64,000 nucleotides of DNA from Sphingomonas sp. (GTDB taxonomy: Bacteria; Pseudomonadota; Alphaproteobacteria; Sphingomonadales; Sphingomonadaceae). The notes below the pieces were generated by a model that saw only the letters and a list, made by a program, of their open reading frames with translations, ran no database searches and was not told where the DNA came from. Shown in pieces: positions 8,304-18,694 of the stretch (positions are counted from its first letter, which is position 1; every line of letters starts with the position of its first letter). The DNA lies in assembly GCA_019635535.1 (NCBI GenBank), contig JAHBZH010000001.1, positions 379,001-443,000 on the forward strand. Reading direction: 5' to 3'. A program made the translations under genes and the position numbers.

Positions 8304-9308
8304 ATGGCCACACTTGTTACCGGCGTTGCCGGTTTCATCGGGTTCCACACGGCACGAAACCTGATGGCCCGGGGCGAAACCGTCGTCGGGATCGATGCCA
8401 TAAACGATTATTACGATCCGGCGCTCAAGACGCGCAGGATCGACGAGCTTCGCAAGCTGAACAGCGGCGAGCTTTGCTTCGAGCGGGTGGACTTCGCCGA
8501 TCACGAAGCCCTGGAGGCGAGCCTCGCCTCGCACGATTTCGACCGGATCATTCATCTCGGAGCGCAGGCCGGCGTGCGCTATTCGATCGACAATCCCCGA
8601 GCCTATATCCAATCCAACCTCGTCGGGCACCTCAATCTCCTGGAAGTCGCGCGTCATCGCGGCGTATCGAATTTCGTCTACGCCTCCTCGTCGTCGGTCT
8701 ACGGCAGCAACAAGACGCTCCCGTTCCGCGTCGAGGACAGGGTCGATCAGCCCATATCGCTCTATGCGGCGACCAAGAAGTCGGACGAGCTGATCAGCGA
8801 GACCTACGCCCATCTCTATCGGTTGCCGCAGACCGGCCTGCGCTTTTTCACGGTATACGGCCCATGGGGCCGGCCCGACATGGCGATGTGGATTTTCACC
8901 CGCAAGATCCTTGCCGGAGACCCGATCCAGGTCTTCAATCATGGCAATATGCGGCGCGATTTCACCTATATCGACGATATCGTGAAGGGCGTTGTCGCCT
9001 GCCATGACAATCCGGCGCCCGATGACGGGTCGGCCAAGGCGGGCGGCAGCGTCTCGCCGCATCGCCTCTACAATATCGGCAATCACCGCTCGGAAGAGCT
9101 GATGCGGATGATCGGGCTGCTGGAAGACGCCTGCGGCCGATCGGCTATTCTCCAGATGGAACCGATGCAGCCGGGCGATGTGGCCGAGACGTTCGCCGAC
9201 ATCGATGCGATCCGCCGCGATCTCGGCTTCGAGCCGACCACCTCGATCGACGAAGGTGTCCCGGCCTTCGTGGAATGGTACAAGGACTATCATCGCCTGA
9301 AAAACTGA
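8304..9308 (+). CDS. NAD-dependent sugar-nucleotide epimerase (UDP-glucuronate 4-epimerase type)
   Basis: This 334-residue extended short-chain dehydrogenase/reductase has the Rossmann motif 'GVAGFIG' at residues 7-13 and the catalytic YxxxK in 'SLYAATKKSDEL'. Its pattern ('INDYYDPALK', 'YGPWGRPDMA', 'FTYIDDIV') is that of the LspL/WbnF group, which interconverts UDP-glucuronate and UDP-galacturonate, or the N-acetylamino forms. It opens the plus-strand EPS block and pairs functionally with the nucleotide-sugar dehydrogenase at 26804-28072. The exact sugar is inferred. Confidence 0.88.
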   Translation: MATLVTGVAGFIGFHTARNLMARGETVVGIDAINDYYDPALKTRRIDELRKLNSGELCFERVDFADHEALEASLASHDFDRIIHLGAQAGVRYSIDNPRAYIQSNLVGHLNLLEVARHRGVSNFVYASSSSVYGSNKTLPFRVEDRVDQPISLYAATKKSDELISETYAHLYRLPQTGLRFFTVYGPWGRPDMAMWIFTRKILAGDPIQVFNHGNMRRDFTYIDDIVKGVVACHDNPAPDDGSAKAGGSVSPHRLYNIGNHRSEELMRMIGLLEDACGRSAILQMEPMQPGDVAETFADIDAIRRDLGFEPTTSIDEGVPAFVEWYKDYHRLKN

Positions 9309-9424
9309 CCTTGGACACGGTGAGTGGAAGCGGAATAAGCGATGACTCACGATGACAGCGCCCGGTGCCGCTGCTAACAGGCCGGCTGTTCGATGGCGTG
9401 AACCGTCCGGTAACAGAGAGTTGG

Positions 9425-10750
9425 ATGACCAAAGCCTCAGCAAAGCGCCTGCGGCCGCAAAATGAGTTCGTCAATCACGGCCTGCATTCGGTGGCGCCGG
9501 TGGCGTTCATGGGGCGGCTTCGTTACCAATGCCTGCTCGGCATTCTCCTCACGGTTATCCTGCCTCTCTTCGCCTACAGGCTGATGCGCCCGGATTTGGT
9601 CTGGGGCGAGCCATATGGCCTGAACACGGCCGGAGGGTCGCTCATCGCCTTCATCATCGCAATCTATCTGTTCCGGCGCGTCGTGACCTTTCCCGGCGTG
9701 GGTATCGTCGGCCATGTCCTGCCGGCTCTGACCGCGGGCTACGGCCTCATATTGTCGATCTATTTCGCGCTGCGGCTCGATTACAGCCGCATGGTATTCG
9801 GCATGAGCTTTGCGGCCGCGATCATCTTCTTCTTTCTGGTGAGCGCCTATCTTCGCAACCGCAAGGGGCAACGCTTTTACGTCGTGCCGTCGGCAAGTAC
9901 CGTTAGTGTCGCGGCCATTCCGCATGTCGAATGGGTCATCCTGCGCGAACCGCGGATGCCAACAGATTCCAACGCGGTGCTGATCGCGGATCTGCGCGCC
10001 GATCTCGGGCCCGATTGGGAACGGCTCATCGCCGACGTGGCTGTCGCCGGACAGCCCGTCTACCACATCAAGCAGGTGCAGGAATCGCTGACTGGCCGGG
10101 TCGAGATCGAGCATTTGTCCGAAAACAGCTTCGGCTCGCTCATTCCCAATCTCAGCTACAGGAAGATCAAGCGCATCATAGATCTGGCGACATCGATCGC
10201 ACTTCTGCCACTGATCGTCATCCCCGGCCTCATCGTCGCCATCGCGATCAAGACGGATACGCCCGGCCCTGTTTTCTTTCGCCAGCTGCGCCGCGGCTAT
10301 GGCGGCCGCACGTTCAAGGTTCTGAAGTTCCGGACCATGCATCACGGCGACCCGTCCGAAGCCGTGGATCGCGACGAGGCGATCACCCTGGCTGGCGATC
10401 ACAGGATAACCAGCGTCGGGAAATTCCTGCGGCGAACGCGCATCGATGAGCTTCCCCAGATATGGAACATCATCAAGGGCGAGATGAGCTGGATCGGGCC
10501 CCGGCCGGAGGCGCTCAGCCTATCGGACTGGTACGAGGCCGAACTGCCCTTCTATACCTACCGGCATATCGTGCGACCCGGCATCACCGGCTGGGCACAG
10601 GTCAATCAAGGGCATGTCGCGGACCTCGAATCAGTACACTCGAAGCTCCACTACGACTTCTACTACATCAAGAATTTTTCGGCCTGGCTGGACCTGCTCA
10701 TTCTGGGCAAGACGATTTCCATCGTCTTTTCCGGCTACGGCGCGAAATAG
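9425..10750 (+). CDS. Undecaprenyl-phosphate sugar phosphotransferase (EPS priming enzyme)
   Basis: This 441-residue membrane enzyme transfers the first sugar-1-phosphate of the repeat unit to undecaprenyl phosphate. The N-terminal part has about four membrane helices and a soluble linker; the C-terminal 190 residues are the bacterial sugar transferase domain, with 'KRIIDLATSIALLPLIVIPG', 'FRQLRRGYGGRTFKVLKFRT', 'RTRIDELPQIWN' and 'RPGITGWAQVN'. The ending 'DLLILGKTISIVFSGYGAK' is typical. I start at the ATG at 9425, preceded by AGAGAG; a GTG at 9365 lies upstream in frame. Confidence 0.92.
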   Translation: MTKASAKRLRPQNEFVNHGLHSVAPVAFMGRLRYQCLLGILLTVILPLFAYRLMRPDLVWGEPYGLNTAGGSLIAFIIAIYLFRRVVTFPGVGIVGHVLPALTAGYGLILSIYFALRLDYSRMVFGMSFAAAIIFFFLVSAYLRNRKGQRFYVVPSASTVSVAAIPHVEWVILREPRMPTDSNAVLIADLRADLGPDWERLIADVAVAGQPVYHIKQVQESLTGRVEIEHLSENSFGSLIPNLSYRKIKRIIDLATSIALLPLIVIPGLIVAIAIKTDTPGPVFFRQLRRGYGGRTFKVLKFRTMHHGDPSEAVDRDEAITLAGDHRITSVGKFLRRTRIDELPQIWNIIKGEMSWIGPRPEALSLSDWYEAELPFYTYRHIVRPGITGWAQVNQGHVADLESVHSKLHYDFYYIKNFSAWLDLLILGKTISIVFSGYGAK

Positions 10751-10856
10751 AGCCGCGCGCAGCACTCGCTCGCACGCGTCCCCGACGCCCGTCTTGCAAC
10801 ATATCGCCTCCGGGCACATTCAGGCCCGATCAATCTGCTTCAGGGTAATGGCGCCC

Positions 10857-12059
10857 ATGACTTCGCTGAACCGCCGGCATTTCATCCGCGCCGCCAGCGC
10901 CGCCGCCCTGCCCGCTCTCCTGATCAATTGCCGGAATGCGCCGGCCGACGCCCAGCGTCGCCGGGCGGACGATTTGCACGTGGCCGATTTCCGCGCGCCC
11001 GGCCTCAGCGACCGCCAGATCCTCGAGCGAGCCTTCGAAGCCTGGACCGGGCAGGGCGGAACGCTTCACCTCGAGCCAGGGCATGTCTACGATCTCGGGG
11101 TCCACGCCGACGGCAGCAACGTCTTTGTCGTCTTCGGGCTGGAGGACGCCGTTCTGGCCGGAAACGGGGCGACCCTGCGTCTCCATTCGCGCGGCCATTA
11201 CGTCTTCAACATCCTCTATCTCGCCCATTACCGGACTCTGCGGATCGAGAATCTGCGCTGCATCGACACTGGCTATCGCGGCATCTACCAGGCTGGCGGC
11301 CGGTTCATCGTGCTCGATGCCGGCCAGCGGGACAGCGTCGACGTCACGTTCGACAATGTCGCCGGAGAAAGGCTGGTCAGCTTCATCACCGCCCAGGGCG
11401 TGCCGGGTGGTCCCCGCGTCCGCGGCATCCACATCGCGCCCAGTTGCCGGGCCGCCCAGGTCTTCTATGCGATCAGCTGCCAGAACAATGGCGACGATCT
11501 GACCGGCGGCCTCAGCACATTCAACTGCGCGCGCTCCTATTATCCGTACGGCGTCTCGAACCATCGCCTCGCGCTGCGCATCCACCATCAGGGCGCCCGC
11601 CATGGACCGGTCGCCGACATCGCGGTGCCGATCGTAAGCTACGGCCGCCCCACCTCGCTAATCAGGCTCGATGTTGCTTTCTCCGGGACCCTCGTTTGGG
11701 GCCGCGCCTGTGTGGCGCTTACGCACCAGCATGCGCCCGAAGACGGCCCGTCGGTGATCGAGGATATCGATCTGAACATCGTCATCGAGCCGGGAACGAC
11801 CGCCGAATACGACATCCCCCGCCTCGATTTTCGCAATTATCTCGCCGACAGCACGCCGACGACGGGCCGGACCGCGAACATCTGGCGACGGATACGGATC
11901 GGCGGGCAGCTGCGGCCCGGCCGCGCGCCCGCGATCGTTTCGCGGGTCACCCCCGAAACGCCGCCCGATATCACCATCCTGCCCGACACGACCGGGGCGA
12001 GCGCCGCCGAGATCGACGTCCCGACCTTCCGCATCAATCGCCTGCGGCGTGGCGGTTAA
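10857..12059 (+). CDS. Exported right-handed beta-helix protein, possible EPS lyase/hydrolase
   Basis: This protein of about 400 residues begins with a twin-arginine-like signal (RRHFIRAAS) followed by a hydrophobic stretch and a Cys in 'ALLINC', so it may be a Tat-exported lipoprotein. The body has the repeating short strands and 'GNGATL', 'LRIENLRCIDTGYRG' style of pectate-lyase-like beta-helix proteins. In EPS loci such proteins cleave or trim the polymer, but I see no diagnostic catalytic set. It lies between the priming enzyme and a convergent glycosyltransferase. An ATG at 10848 is also in frame. Confidence 0.7.
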   Translation: MTSLNRRHFIRAASAAALPALLINCRNAPADAQRRRADDLHVADFRAPGLSDRQILERAFEAWTGQGGTLHLEPGHVYDLGVHADGSNVFVVFGLEDAVLAGNGATLRLHSRGHYVFNILYLAHYRTLRIENLRCIDTGYRGIYQAGGRFIVLDAGQRDSVDVTFDNVAGERLVSFITAQGVPGGPRVRGIHIAPSCRAAQVFYAISCQNNGDDLTGGLSTFNCARSYYPYGVSNHRLALRIHHQGARHGPVADIAVPIVSYGRPTSLIRLDVAFSGTLVWGRACVALTHQHAPEDGPSVIEDIDLNIVIEPGTTAEYDIPRLDFRNYLADSTPTTGRTANIWRRIRIGGQLRPGRAPAIVSRVTPETPPDITILPDTTGASAAEIDVPTFRINRLRRGG

Positions 12060-13240
12060 GCGGCGGTGTTCCGGTCCGGAATGTCCATCGCGCGCAGCAT
12101 CTCCGCGTTGATCCGCGAGACATCGAACCTTTCTTCGGCCAGCGTGCGACTTTCCTCCCCCATGCGTACGATCAACGATGGCTCATCGATGAACCTGATC
12201 ATGGCCTGTGCAAGCGCGACGGAATCACGCGCCGGCACCAGAAAGCCGTTCAAACCGTCCACGACCGTGTCCCGACAGCCGGGAACATCGGTAGTGATAA
12301 CAGCACGTCCCACGGCAAGCGCTTCTTGTGTGCTGCGTGGCTTGCCCTCGCGATAGGATGGCAGCACGTAGACGCTGCTTCGGGCAAGCCACGGACGAAC
12401 ATCCTCGACATGATCATACCAGTGCAGCAGGCCCCCGCTCACCCACGCATCGATTTCCGCGCGGCTTAGCGATCCGGGATTGGGATCAAATCCGCCCAGC
12501 AGCACGAAATGCGCGCCGGACCGTTGTTGGCTTACGATCCGCGCCGCTTCGGCATATTCGCGTATCCCTTTTTCGCGCAGTAGACGCGCCATGAGCAGAA
12601 ACGTGACCGGCCGCAGGGGCGGCGACGACTGCGGCAGCTGGTCGAGATCGACGCCCGTGCCGGCGATCTGTACGACGCGCGCCGGCCCCGTCAGACGCGC
12701 CCGGGTGAAGAAGTCAACGTCGTCTCCATTCTGGAAGAAGACGACCTCGCACGAAGCGAAGCCGAGCTTGTACAACCGCATAACCAGCCAGCGCAGCAAA
12801 CGCCGTCTGACGGGAAGGCTTCCTCCATCTGAAATGAAGACATAGCCCACGCCGGCGACCATCGCGAAGCGCCTTGGCACGCCCACGGCTCTGGCGGCGA
12901 GGCTCCCGTAAATCACCGGTTTGATGAAATAGCTCAATACCGCATCCAGTTCGAGCGCGCGCAGCTGACGCGCGAGGCGTATGCTATCCAACAAATCCCG
13001 CAAGGGCCGCATCCCCGTCCGTTCCATCGCAATGTCCACGGGCTCGGCGCCGAACTCGCGCACGCGCTCGCGCGTCCGTTCATCGAAATCGGGTGCAAGC
13101 GCGAACACGCGGATGCCCCGATCGACCAGCGACCGGATCAGGGGCCCACGAAAATTGGAAAGGGAATAGGCACCATTGGAAAGCACCGCCATCCGCTCGA
13201 TTTTCCGGTTCTTCCTTCCCTTGCGCGAGAGATCAGGCAC
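12056..13240 (-). CDS. Glycosyltransferase, GT4 family
   Basis: This 394-residue retaining glycosyltransferase has a two-domain GT-B fold. The N-terminal half carries '[18 protein letters not shown]'; the C-terminal half has '[16 protein letters not shown]' and the nucleotide-sugar loop '[19 protein letters not shown]', the E-x7-E type signature. It probably adds one sugar of the EPS repeat on the cytoplasmic face. Its start lies inside the end of the upstream asparagine-synthase-like gene (8-base overlap), so the two are in one operon. Its stop interlocks with that of the convergent beta-helix gene (TTAA). Confidence 0.9.
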   Translation of the reverse strand: MPDLSRKGRKNRKIERMAVLSNGAYSLSNFRGPLIRSLVDRGIRVFALAPDFDERTRERVREFGAEPVDIAMERTGMRPLRDLLDSIRLARQLRALELDAVLSYFIKPVIYGSLAARAVGVPRRFAMVAGVGYVFISDGGSLPVRRRLLRWLVMRLYKLGFASCEVVFFQNGDDVDFFTRARLTGPARVVQIAGTGVDLDQLPQSSPPLRPVTFLLMARLLREKGIREYAEAARIVSQQRSGAHFVLLGGFDPNPGSLSRAEIDAWVSGGLLHWYDHVEDVRPWLARSSVYVLPSYREGKPRSTQEALAVGRAVITTDVPGCRDTVVDGLNGFLVPARDSVALAQAMIRFIDEPSLIVRMGEESRTLAEERFDVSRINAEMLRAMDIPDRNTAA

Positions 13241-15209
13241 GCATCACCTGGGCGAAGGAAGGCAAATCCTGCGTGCGCGGCGGCGCCTGCTCCCGCAGCC
13301 AGGCCTGGAACATCAGCGCGGTCCACAGATGATGGTGCCAGCGCCGTCGTCCCGAGACATGCTCCTCCCACAATCGCCGGATGGGCGCGGGATCGAAAAA
13401 GCCGTCGTCGCGCAGGCGGCGCGGATCGAGGAGATCCTCGGCCCAGTCGCGCAGCGGACCTCGCAACCATTCGTCGATGGGGACGCCGAAGCCCATTTTC
13501 GGCCGTTCCACCAGCGGCTTGGGCACGTAGCGGAACAGCACTTCGCGCAGGATGTGCTTGCCCACCCCGCCGCGAACCTTCGCGGACTGGGGAATCTGCC
13601 AGGCGAACTCGATGACGCGATGGTCGAGGAACGGGACACGGCTTTCCAGGCTCACTGCCATGCTCGCACGATCGACCTTGGCCAGAATGTCGTCCGGCAG
13701 ATAGGTCAATGTGTCCTTGTACATCATCGACTGGCAGAAATCCGGAAATGCCGGCCCTTCCTCATCCAGTATCGACGGCGGCTCCTCCCCGCCCAGAACC
13801 AGCATCCGCGGTTCCTTGAACGTGGAGACCAGCCGGCGATAGAATGACGCCGGCGATTGTTCGGACAGGATTTCTCCGACCTTCGGCAAGCGATCCGCGA
13901 GATTCAGATTGCGGTAGCGCGGTACCAGGCCGGCAATGCCGGCCGCCATCCTGCCCGTCACCGGCGCGGCGAGCGTCGCCGCCATCGCCCGGCGTGCGCC
14001 CAAGGGCAGCCTGGAAATCCGGTTCCAGATCCGCATGCCCAGGAAATAGCGATAATAGCCGGCGAAGAGCTCGTCGCCGGCATCGCCGGAAAGGCTCACC
14101 GTCACATGGCGGCGCGTCAGCTCGGAAACGAGATGGGTCGGAATCTGGGACGAATCGGCGAAAGGCTCGTCCCAGATCCGGGACAGACGGGGAATGACGG
14201 CCAGCGCATCGTCCGGCGTGACATGCAACTCGGTATGTTCGGTGCCCAGATGCCGCGCCACAGCCTTGGCATGCACGGCCTCGTCATAGCCCTGCTCGCG
14301 GAAGCCGATCGTGAACGTGCGGACGGGTCGCGAAGACTGCGCCTGCATGAGAGCGACGATGGTCGATGAATCGATCCCGCCCGACAGAAACGCCCCGAGC
14401 GGAACATCGGCCTCCATCCGCAACCGTACGGCGTCTCGCAGCAGGGCATCGAGCCGGTCCACCAATTCCGGCCCGTCGGCGAGAGGTCGGGCGGCGCCGG
14501 CCTCGGCGACGGAGCGGAAATCCCAATAGGGGGTCGGCGGACCGATATCCCGCCCCCCGTCGCGGATTTCGATGAAATGCGCGGGCGGCAGCTTGGCGAG
14601 CCCGCGCCAGATCGTATGCGGTGCTGGAATGTAATTATAGCGCATGAACAGAGTCAGCGCGTCGCGATCGACATCGCCCGAGAAGCCCGGATACGCCTTG
14701 AGCGCCTTCAGCTCCGAAGCGAAAAGGAAGCTGTTCCCCATCCGGCCATAGTAAAGCGGTTTCTCGCCGGCCCGGTCGCGCGCCAGGATCAGCGTTCGCG
14801 TCTCCCGGTCCCACAGGGCCAGCGCGAACATGCCGTTCAGGCGGGTCAGGGCATCATGCACGCCCCAGAGATCGATGGCCGCAAGCAGCACTTCGGTGTC
14901 GGAATAGCCGCGCCACGGCAGCCCCGGAACCTGCGCCTCGATCTCGGCCCTCAGCGCCCTGAAATTATAGATTTCGCCATTATAGGTCACGACGAACCGG
15001 CCGGAATGGGACGCCATCGGCTGATGTCCCGCCTCCGAAAGATCGATGATCGCGAGCCGACGATGGCCGAGCGCGATGCCGGCCTCCTTGTCGAGCCAGT
15101 GACCGGAGCCGTCGGGACCGCGATAGGCGATCGCGTCCGTCATCGCGGTGACTGCCCGCTCGGCCCCCGCGAAAGCGCCGGCCGTCAGGAACCCCGCAAT
15201 CCCGCACAT
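13233..15209 (-). CDS. asnB: Asparagine synthase (glutamine-hydrolysing)-like amidotransferase
   Basis: This 658-residue enzyme has an N-terminal class II glutamine amidotransferase domain whose catalytic Cys directly follows Met (MCGIAGFL), and a C-terminal ATP-pyrophosphatase domain with '[14 protein letters not shown]'. The housekeeping reaction is aspartate to asparagine. Paralogues inside polysaccharide loci are often thought to amidate uronic acids of the polymer. The position between two GT4 genes favours the second role here, but the sequence alone does not decide. Confidence 0.9.
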   Translation of the reverse strand: MCGIAGFLTAGAFAGAERAVTAMTDAIAYRGPDGSGHWLDKEAGIALGHRRLAIIDLSEAGHQPMASHSGRFVVTYNGEIYNFRALRAEIEAQVPGLPWRGYSDTEVLLAAIDLWGVHDALTRLNGMFALALWDRETRTLILARDRAGEKPLYYGRMGNSFLFASELKALKAYPGFSGDVDRDALTLFMRYNYIPAPHTIWRGLAKLPPAHFIEIRDGGRDIGPPTPYWDFRSVAEAGAARPLADGPELVDRLDALLRDAVRLRMEADVPLGAFLSGGIDSSTIVALMQAQSSRPVRTFTIGFREQGYDEAVHAKAVARHLGTEHTELHVTPDDALAVIPRLSRIWDEPFADSSQIPTHLVSELTRRHVTVSLSGDAGDELFAGYYRYFLGMRIWNRISRLPLGARRAMAATLAAPVTGRMAAGIAGLVPRYRNLNLADRLPKVGEILSEQSPASFYRRLVSTFKEPRMLVLGGEEPPSILDEEGPAFPDFCQSMMYKDTLTYLPDDILAKVDRASMAVSLESRVPFLDHRVIEFAWQIPQSAKVRGGVGKHILREVLFRYVPKPLVERPKMGFGVPIDEWLRGPLRDWAEDLLDPRRLRDDGFFDPAPIRRLWEEHVSGRRRWHHHLWTALMFQAWLREQAPPRTQDLPSFAQVMRA

Positions 15210-15276
15210 CAGCCGGCCTTCCTTTCAGGACTGCGCCCAGCTGCGAGAGCCCGGCCTCGAATCTGTATCATGGAGT

Positions 15277-16416
15277 CTATCTCCCGGCCGCCGAAGCTTC
15301 GGCGGCTTCCTCGTAAAGCGCATCATAACGCGCGACGACCGCGGACAGCGAATAGTGATGCTCGATCCGCTCGCGGGCTAGCCGGCCGAGATGAGATCGG
15401 CCTTGTCCGCCCAAATCTATCATCGCGGATAGCGCGGCTGCGATGGTGGACGGGCGCTTGTCTGCGCAGACCGTCCCCGCATCGCCGACGATCTCACGGC
15501 AATCCCCGGCATCGGTGACGACGCAGGGAATTGCGCAGGCCATCGCCTCTCCGATCGTATTGGGAAAGCCCTCGCCATGAGACACGTTGCAGGCGATGTC
15601 CAAGGCGTTGGTAATCGCCGGAATGTCGCTGCGGTCTCCCAGCAGGAGCGACCGCTCGGCCAGCCGGGGATCGGCCATGAGATGCGCGACCTGCGGATTC
15701 TCCCGCGTCATGCCGCTGCCGGCGAAAAGGAAGCGAACGGCGGGTTGGCCGACCATGAGCTCGCTCGCAGCGGCAAAGAAGCCCTCATGATTCTTCCAGG
15801 GATCGAAACGCGCGATCAGGCCGATCAGGATTTCGTCGTCCCGGACGCCCAGATCGCGGCGCATTGCGCGACGGGCGACGGGCGACGGCTGAAAGCGCTC
15901 CAGATCGAAGCCGTTGGGAATGATCCGGCGCTTTTGACGGGCATAGCCGATGGCCTCGTGCTCCAGCGCACCCTGTGTAGAATTGTACACTATCGCCGCT
16001 GGCCGTCCTGAAAGACGCGCATTGACGGCGATGATCCGCCGGGTGGTCCAGCGATCGCACTTCGGGACCGACAGCGACTGGCGTATGTTCCACAATAACG
16101 GGCTCCGGCGACGCGTCAGCCAATGCGCCGCCGTCGCGGCGAGATTGCCGTGGCTCATCCAGCCCTGCACGATGTCGGCCCGCTCTCGATCGACCAGGCC
16201 GCCCACAGTGAAGAGGCCGGAGAGATTCCGACCCCGGCGCCCCACATTCAATGCATGGACGCGAATCCCGGCCGCGGCCAATTCTTCGCCCACGGGCCCA
16301 ATCGCACCGAGCGAGAGCACCATATGCTCGTGCGCTCCCCCGCCCAGTGCCAGCTTCGCCAGCATCGCTTCCGCGCCGCCCCGGCCCAGGCCGGCTATGA
16401 AGTGGAGAATCTTCAT
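15277..16416 (-). CDS. Glycosyltransferase, GT4 family
   Basis: This 379-residue GT-B enzyme starts with 'MKILHFIAGLGRGGAEAML', the usual opening of capsular and EPS GT4 enzymes. The C-terminal domain carries 'IGLIARFDPWKNHEGF' and 'VSHGEGFPNTIGEAMACAIP' with the paired Glu residues. I take the ATG at 16416, which gives this canonical N-terminus; an upstream in-frame ATG at 16464 would add 16 unlike residues. Donor and acceptor are unknown. It is 67 bases upstream of the asparagine-synthase-like gene on the same strand. Confidence 0.9.
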   Translation of the reverse strand: MKILHFIAGLGRGGAEAMLAKLALGGGAHEHMVLSLGAIGPVGEELAAAGIRVHALNVGRRGRNLSGLFTVGGLVDRERADIVQGWMSHGNLAATAAHWLTRRRSPLLWNIRQSLSVPKCDRWTTRRIIAVNARLSGRPAAIVYNSTQGALEHEAIGYARQKRRIIPNGFDLERFQPSPVARRAMRRDLGVRDDEILIGLIARFDPWKNHEGFFAAASELMVGQPAVRFLFAGSGMTRENPQVAHLMADPRLAERSLLLGDRSDIPAITNALDIACNVSHGEGFPNTIGEAMACAIPCVVTDAGDCREIVGDAGTVCADKRPSTIAAALSAMIDLGGQGRSHLGRLARERIEHHYSLSAVVARYDALYEEAAEASAAGR

Positions 16417-16577
16417 CAAAATCCATTTGGATCGAAGCCGTTCGACGACATTCGCCAAAGCCACCTAATCCATCGATAGCGTGACCGAAAGCGCTTTTGG
16501 CGGTCCTTTCGCGGTAGGGCGGGGCATGCTAGGGGGCACTTTCTTTCTCCCTGCCTCTCCGAGTTCCCTTTCTGCCG

Positions 16578-17528
16578 ATGTTAATGCAGATTCGTTCCTC
16601 GCATGTCTTCCAGGCAGCGGTTTTTGCCGCGCTTTTCGTGCTGATCGGCTGGCGCGACATCAACCCGTACGGCTTCTCCGATCTCGAAGCCTATCGTGCC
16701 GGGTTTCAGTCCCAATGGTATCTGTTCGAGCTTCTCAACACGTCCCCCATCGAGTTTTTCCTCGGCGAGGGGCTTTGGGTCCGATTGTTCGACACCCTGC
16801 ACGGAATGGTTGGCGACATCGATGCCGCCTTCACGATCGTTTCGCTGACTTCCGTTTTCCTGATCGGCCTGTTCGTCGTCAAGCGCTCGGGATCCGCCTG
16901 GTATCTGCTTTTTCTGTTCAATCCGGCGTTCGTGGAACTCACGCTCTCCCAGATCCGCTCGGGGCTCGCCTGCGCGCTGTTCTGGTCCGCGACGCTGATT
17001 TCGCACCGCCCTCTCAAGATTGCCCTGCTCGTGATCGCCGCGGCGATCCACACGTCCTTCTTTCTGTTCGGGCTATTTTATCTCGCCTATGTCGTGCTGG
17101 AGAACAGGCGGATATTGGACAACATATCCCGCAATGCGATGGCGATTTTCGTCGCATTTATCGTGATTGGTGTTGCGATCACTTCGATAAGGGTCACAGC
17201 CCTTTCGGCAATTAATGACCATCGCGCACTTTATGTGCTTGATCATACATCAGGAATATTGCTCTCTGTCGCATGGCTTTCGTTCGCCGTCACATTCATG
17301 ATGTTCCGGAACGACAAGAAGATGGGATTCGAGCCGATATTCTATATATTCTGCGCCTCCATGGCGCTTGCATCGGCGGTGATGGACCTTTACGGATCGC
17401 GTTTTTCTGCCCTCGCCATTCCCGCGCTCGCCGTGATGGCGGCGGGCCTGGCACCGCAATATCGCTTCATCTACATCTTTCAGTTCGCGTTCTTCACGGC
17501 TATATATTTCTATTATTGGCTAGTCTGA
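16578..17528 (+). CDS. EpsG-family polysaccharide polymerase (Wzy-like)
   Basis: This 316-residue integral membrane protein has about eight to nine hydrophobic helices and the EpsG-type pattern 'RSGLACALFW' and 'AAAIHTSFFLFGLFYL'. Members polymerise lipid-linked repeat units in the periplasm or act as O-unit polymerases. It is the only plus-strand gene among minus-strand neighbours and ends inside the convergent GT4 gene (9-base overlap). Its GC content is visibly lower than that of adjacent enzymes, which is common for Wzy proteins. It and the Wzy_C protein at 25339-26778 both could be the polymerase. Confidence 0.8.
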   Translation: MLMQIRSSHVFQAAVFAALFVLIGWRDINPYGFSDLEAYRAGFQSQWYLFELLNTSPIEFFLGEGLWVRLFDTLHGMVGDIDAAFTIVSLTSVFLIGLFVVKRSGSAWYLLFLFNPAFVELTLSQIRSGLACALFWSATLISHRPLKIALLVIAAAIHTSFFLFGLFYLAYVVLENRRILDNISRNAMAIFVAFIVIGVAITSIRVTALSAINDHRALYVLDHTSGILLSVAWLSFAVTFMMFRNDKKMGFEPIFYIFCASMALASAVMDLYGSRFSALAIPALAVMAAGLAPQYRFIYIFQFAFFTAIYFYYWLV

Positions 17529-18668
17529 GCGCGCGCCGCCAGGGACAGGATCGCGGCGGGACGCAACTCCCATGATCTCAAGATAGCGATCGACCGCTCT
17601 CTCCTCGTCGAACAGTGCCGCCCGATCGGCCACCGGCGGATGTTCGCCAGCATCCAGGACCTGCGCGATCGCGCGCGCCAGCGCAAGCTCGTCCTCGACA
17701 GGAACGAGCGCCCCCCATTTCCCGTCCTCCAGGACCGCGCGCGGCCCGGAGTGGCAATCCGAGCTGACCACGGGCGTGCCGCATGCCATGGCCTGTATCA
17801 GGGCGCCCGGCATCCCTTCGAAACGGGACGGGAGGACGAACACGTCCGCGCGCCTCATCGCGGCAAAAGGATTGGCCGCGAAACCAGGCAATGCGACGCT
17901 GTCGCCCACGCCCAGGCGATCGACGAGCCTCTCCAGAGCCGCCCGCTCCTGTCCTTCGCCAAGAAGGACGAGCCGCGCCGCACGGCTTTCACGCAATCGC
18001 GCGAAGGCCCCGATCAGGACATCGAAACCCTTTTCCGGGGACAATCGGCCGACGCCCAGCACGACGGGCAGGCCCTTATCCGCCAGCCAGGGATGGTCGG
18101 GCACCTCTTCGGCCAACGACCGCAGACGATCTGAGACGATCGGGTTGGGCACATAATATATGCGCCGCGCATCCAGCCGCAGCCCTTCGGCCAGTTCGGC
18201 GATGATCGGCTCGGACACGACGGTGACGGCATCCGCCCAGGGATAGGTCACGCGCATGAGGCCCCGCATGATTCTGTTCCTCGGCGTTCGGGCGTAGCGG
18301 CGGACGCTGAGGAAGCTGGTACGCTCGCTGATCACCATCCGGCCGCGCCAGCCGGACAGGCGGCGCGCGAGCAAGGCGACGACATTGGCGTGGCTGAGCG
18401 CGGAGAGCAGGGCAATGGGCGATTCCCGTCGCAGATAATCGCGCAGCGGTAATATGCAGGTCATGACGCGGCTGCGGCCGAGATCGACGATGCGGACACC
18501 GGGGCCAACCTCGTCCATGAAACGACCGCGTGCCGAAGCAAGCACGAGGTCGACGGCGTGTCCCCGCGCGGCGATCGCGTTGGCGAGCGTAATCATGACA
18601 TTTTCCGCCCCGCCGCCCTCGAGGCTCGGCAGGAAGATGCTGATCGCTCCGCGCGGCTCGTCAGTCAT
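17520..18668 (-). CDS. Glycosyltransferase, GT4 family
   Basis: This 382-residue GT-B glycosyltransferase has 'SIFLPSLEGGGAENVMI' near its start and 'VLGVGRLSPEKGFDVLIGAF' plus 'LPSRFEGMPGALIQAMACG' in the donor-binding half. I use the ATG at 18668, giving a normal N-terminus just after the end of the methyltransferase gene. An open frame continues upstream to 18851 but there overlaps the coding region of that methyltransferase. Its role is assembly of the EPS repeat; linkage unknown. Confidence 0.88.
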   Translation of the reverse strand: MTDEPRGAISIFLPSLEGGGAENVMITLANAIAARGHAVDLVLASARGRFMDEVGPGVRIVDLGRSRVMTCILPLRDYLRRESPIALLSALSHANVVALLARRLSGWRGRMVISERTSFLSVRRYARTPRNRIMRGLMRVTYPWADAVTVVSEPIIAELAEGLRLDARRIYYVPNPIVSDRLRSLAEEVPDHPWLADKGLPVVLGVGRLSPEKGFDVLIGAFARLRESRAARLVLLGEGQERAALERLVDRLGVGDSVALPGFAANPFAAMRRADVFVLPSRFEGMPGALIQAMACGTPVVSSDCHSGPRAVLEDGKWGALVPVEDELALARAIAQVLDAGEHPPVADRAALFDEERAVDRYLEIMGVASRRDPVPGGARSD

Positions 18669-18694
18669 GGTTGCATGGGCAAGCGCCGCCGGTT

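Noticed and set aside
8016..9443. 475-codon minus-strand open frame
   Set aside because: Antisense to the epimerase and crosses the strong terminator at 8181-8208.
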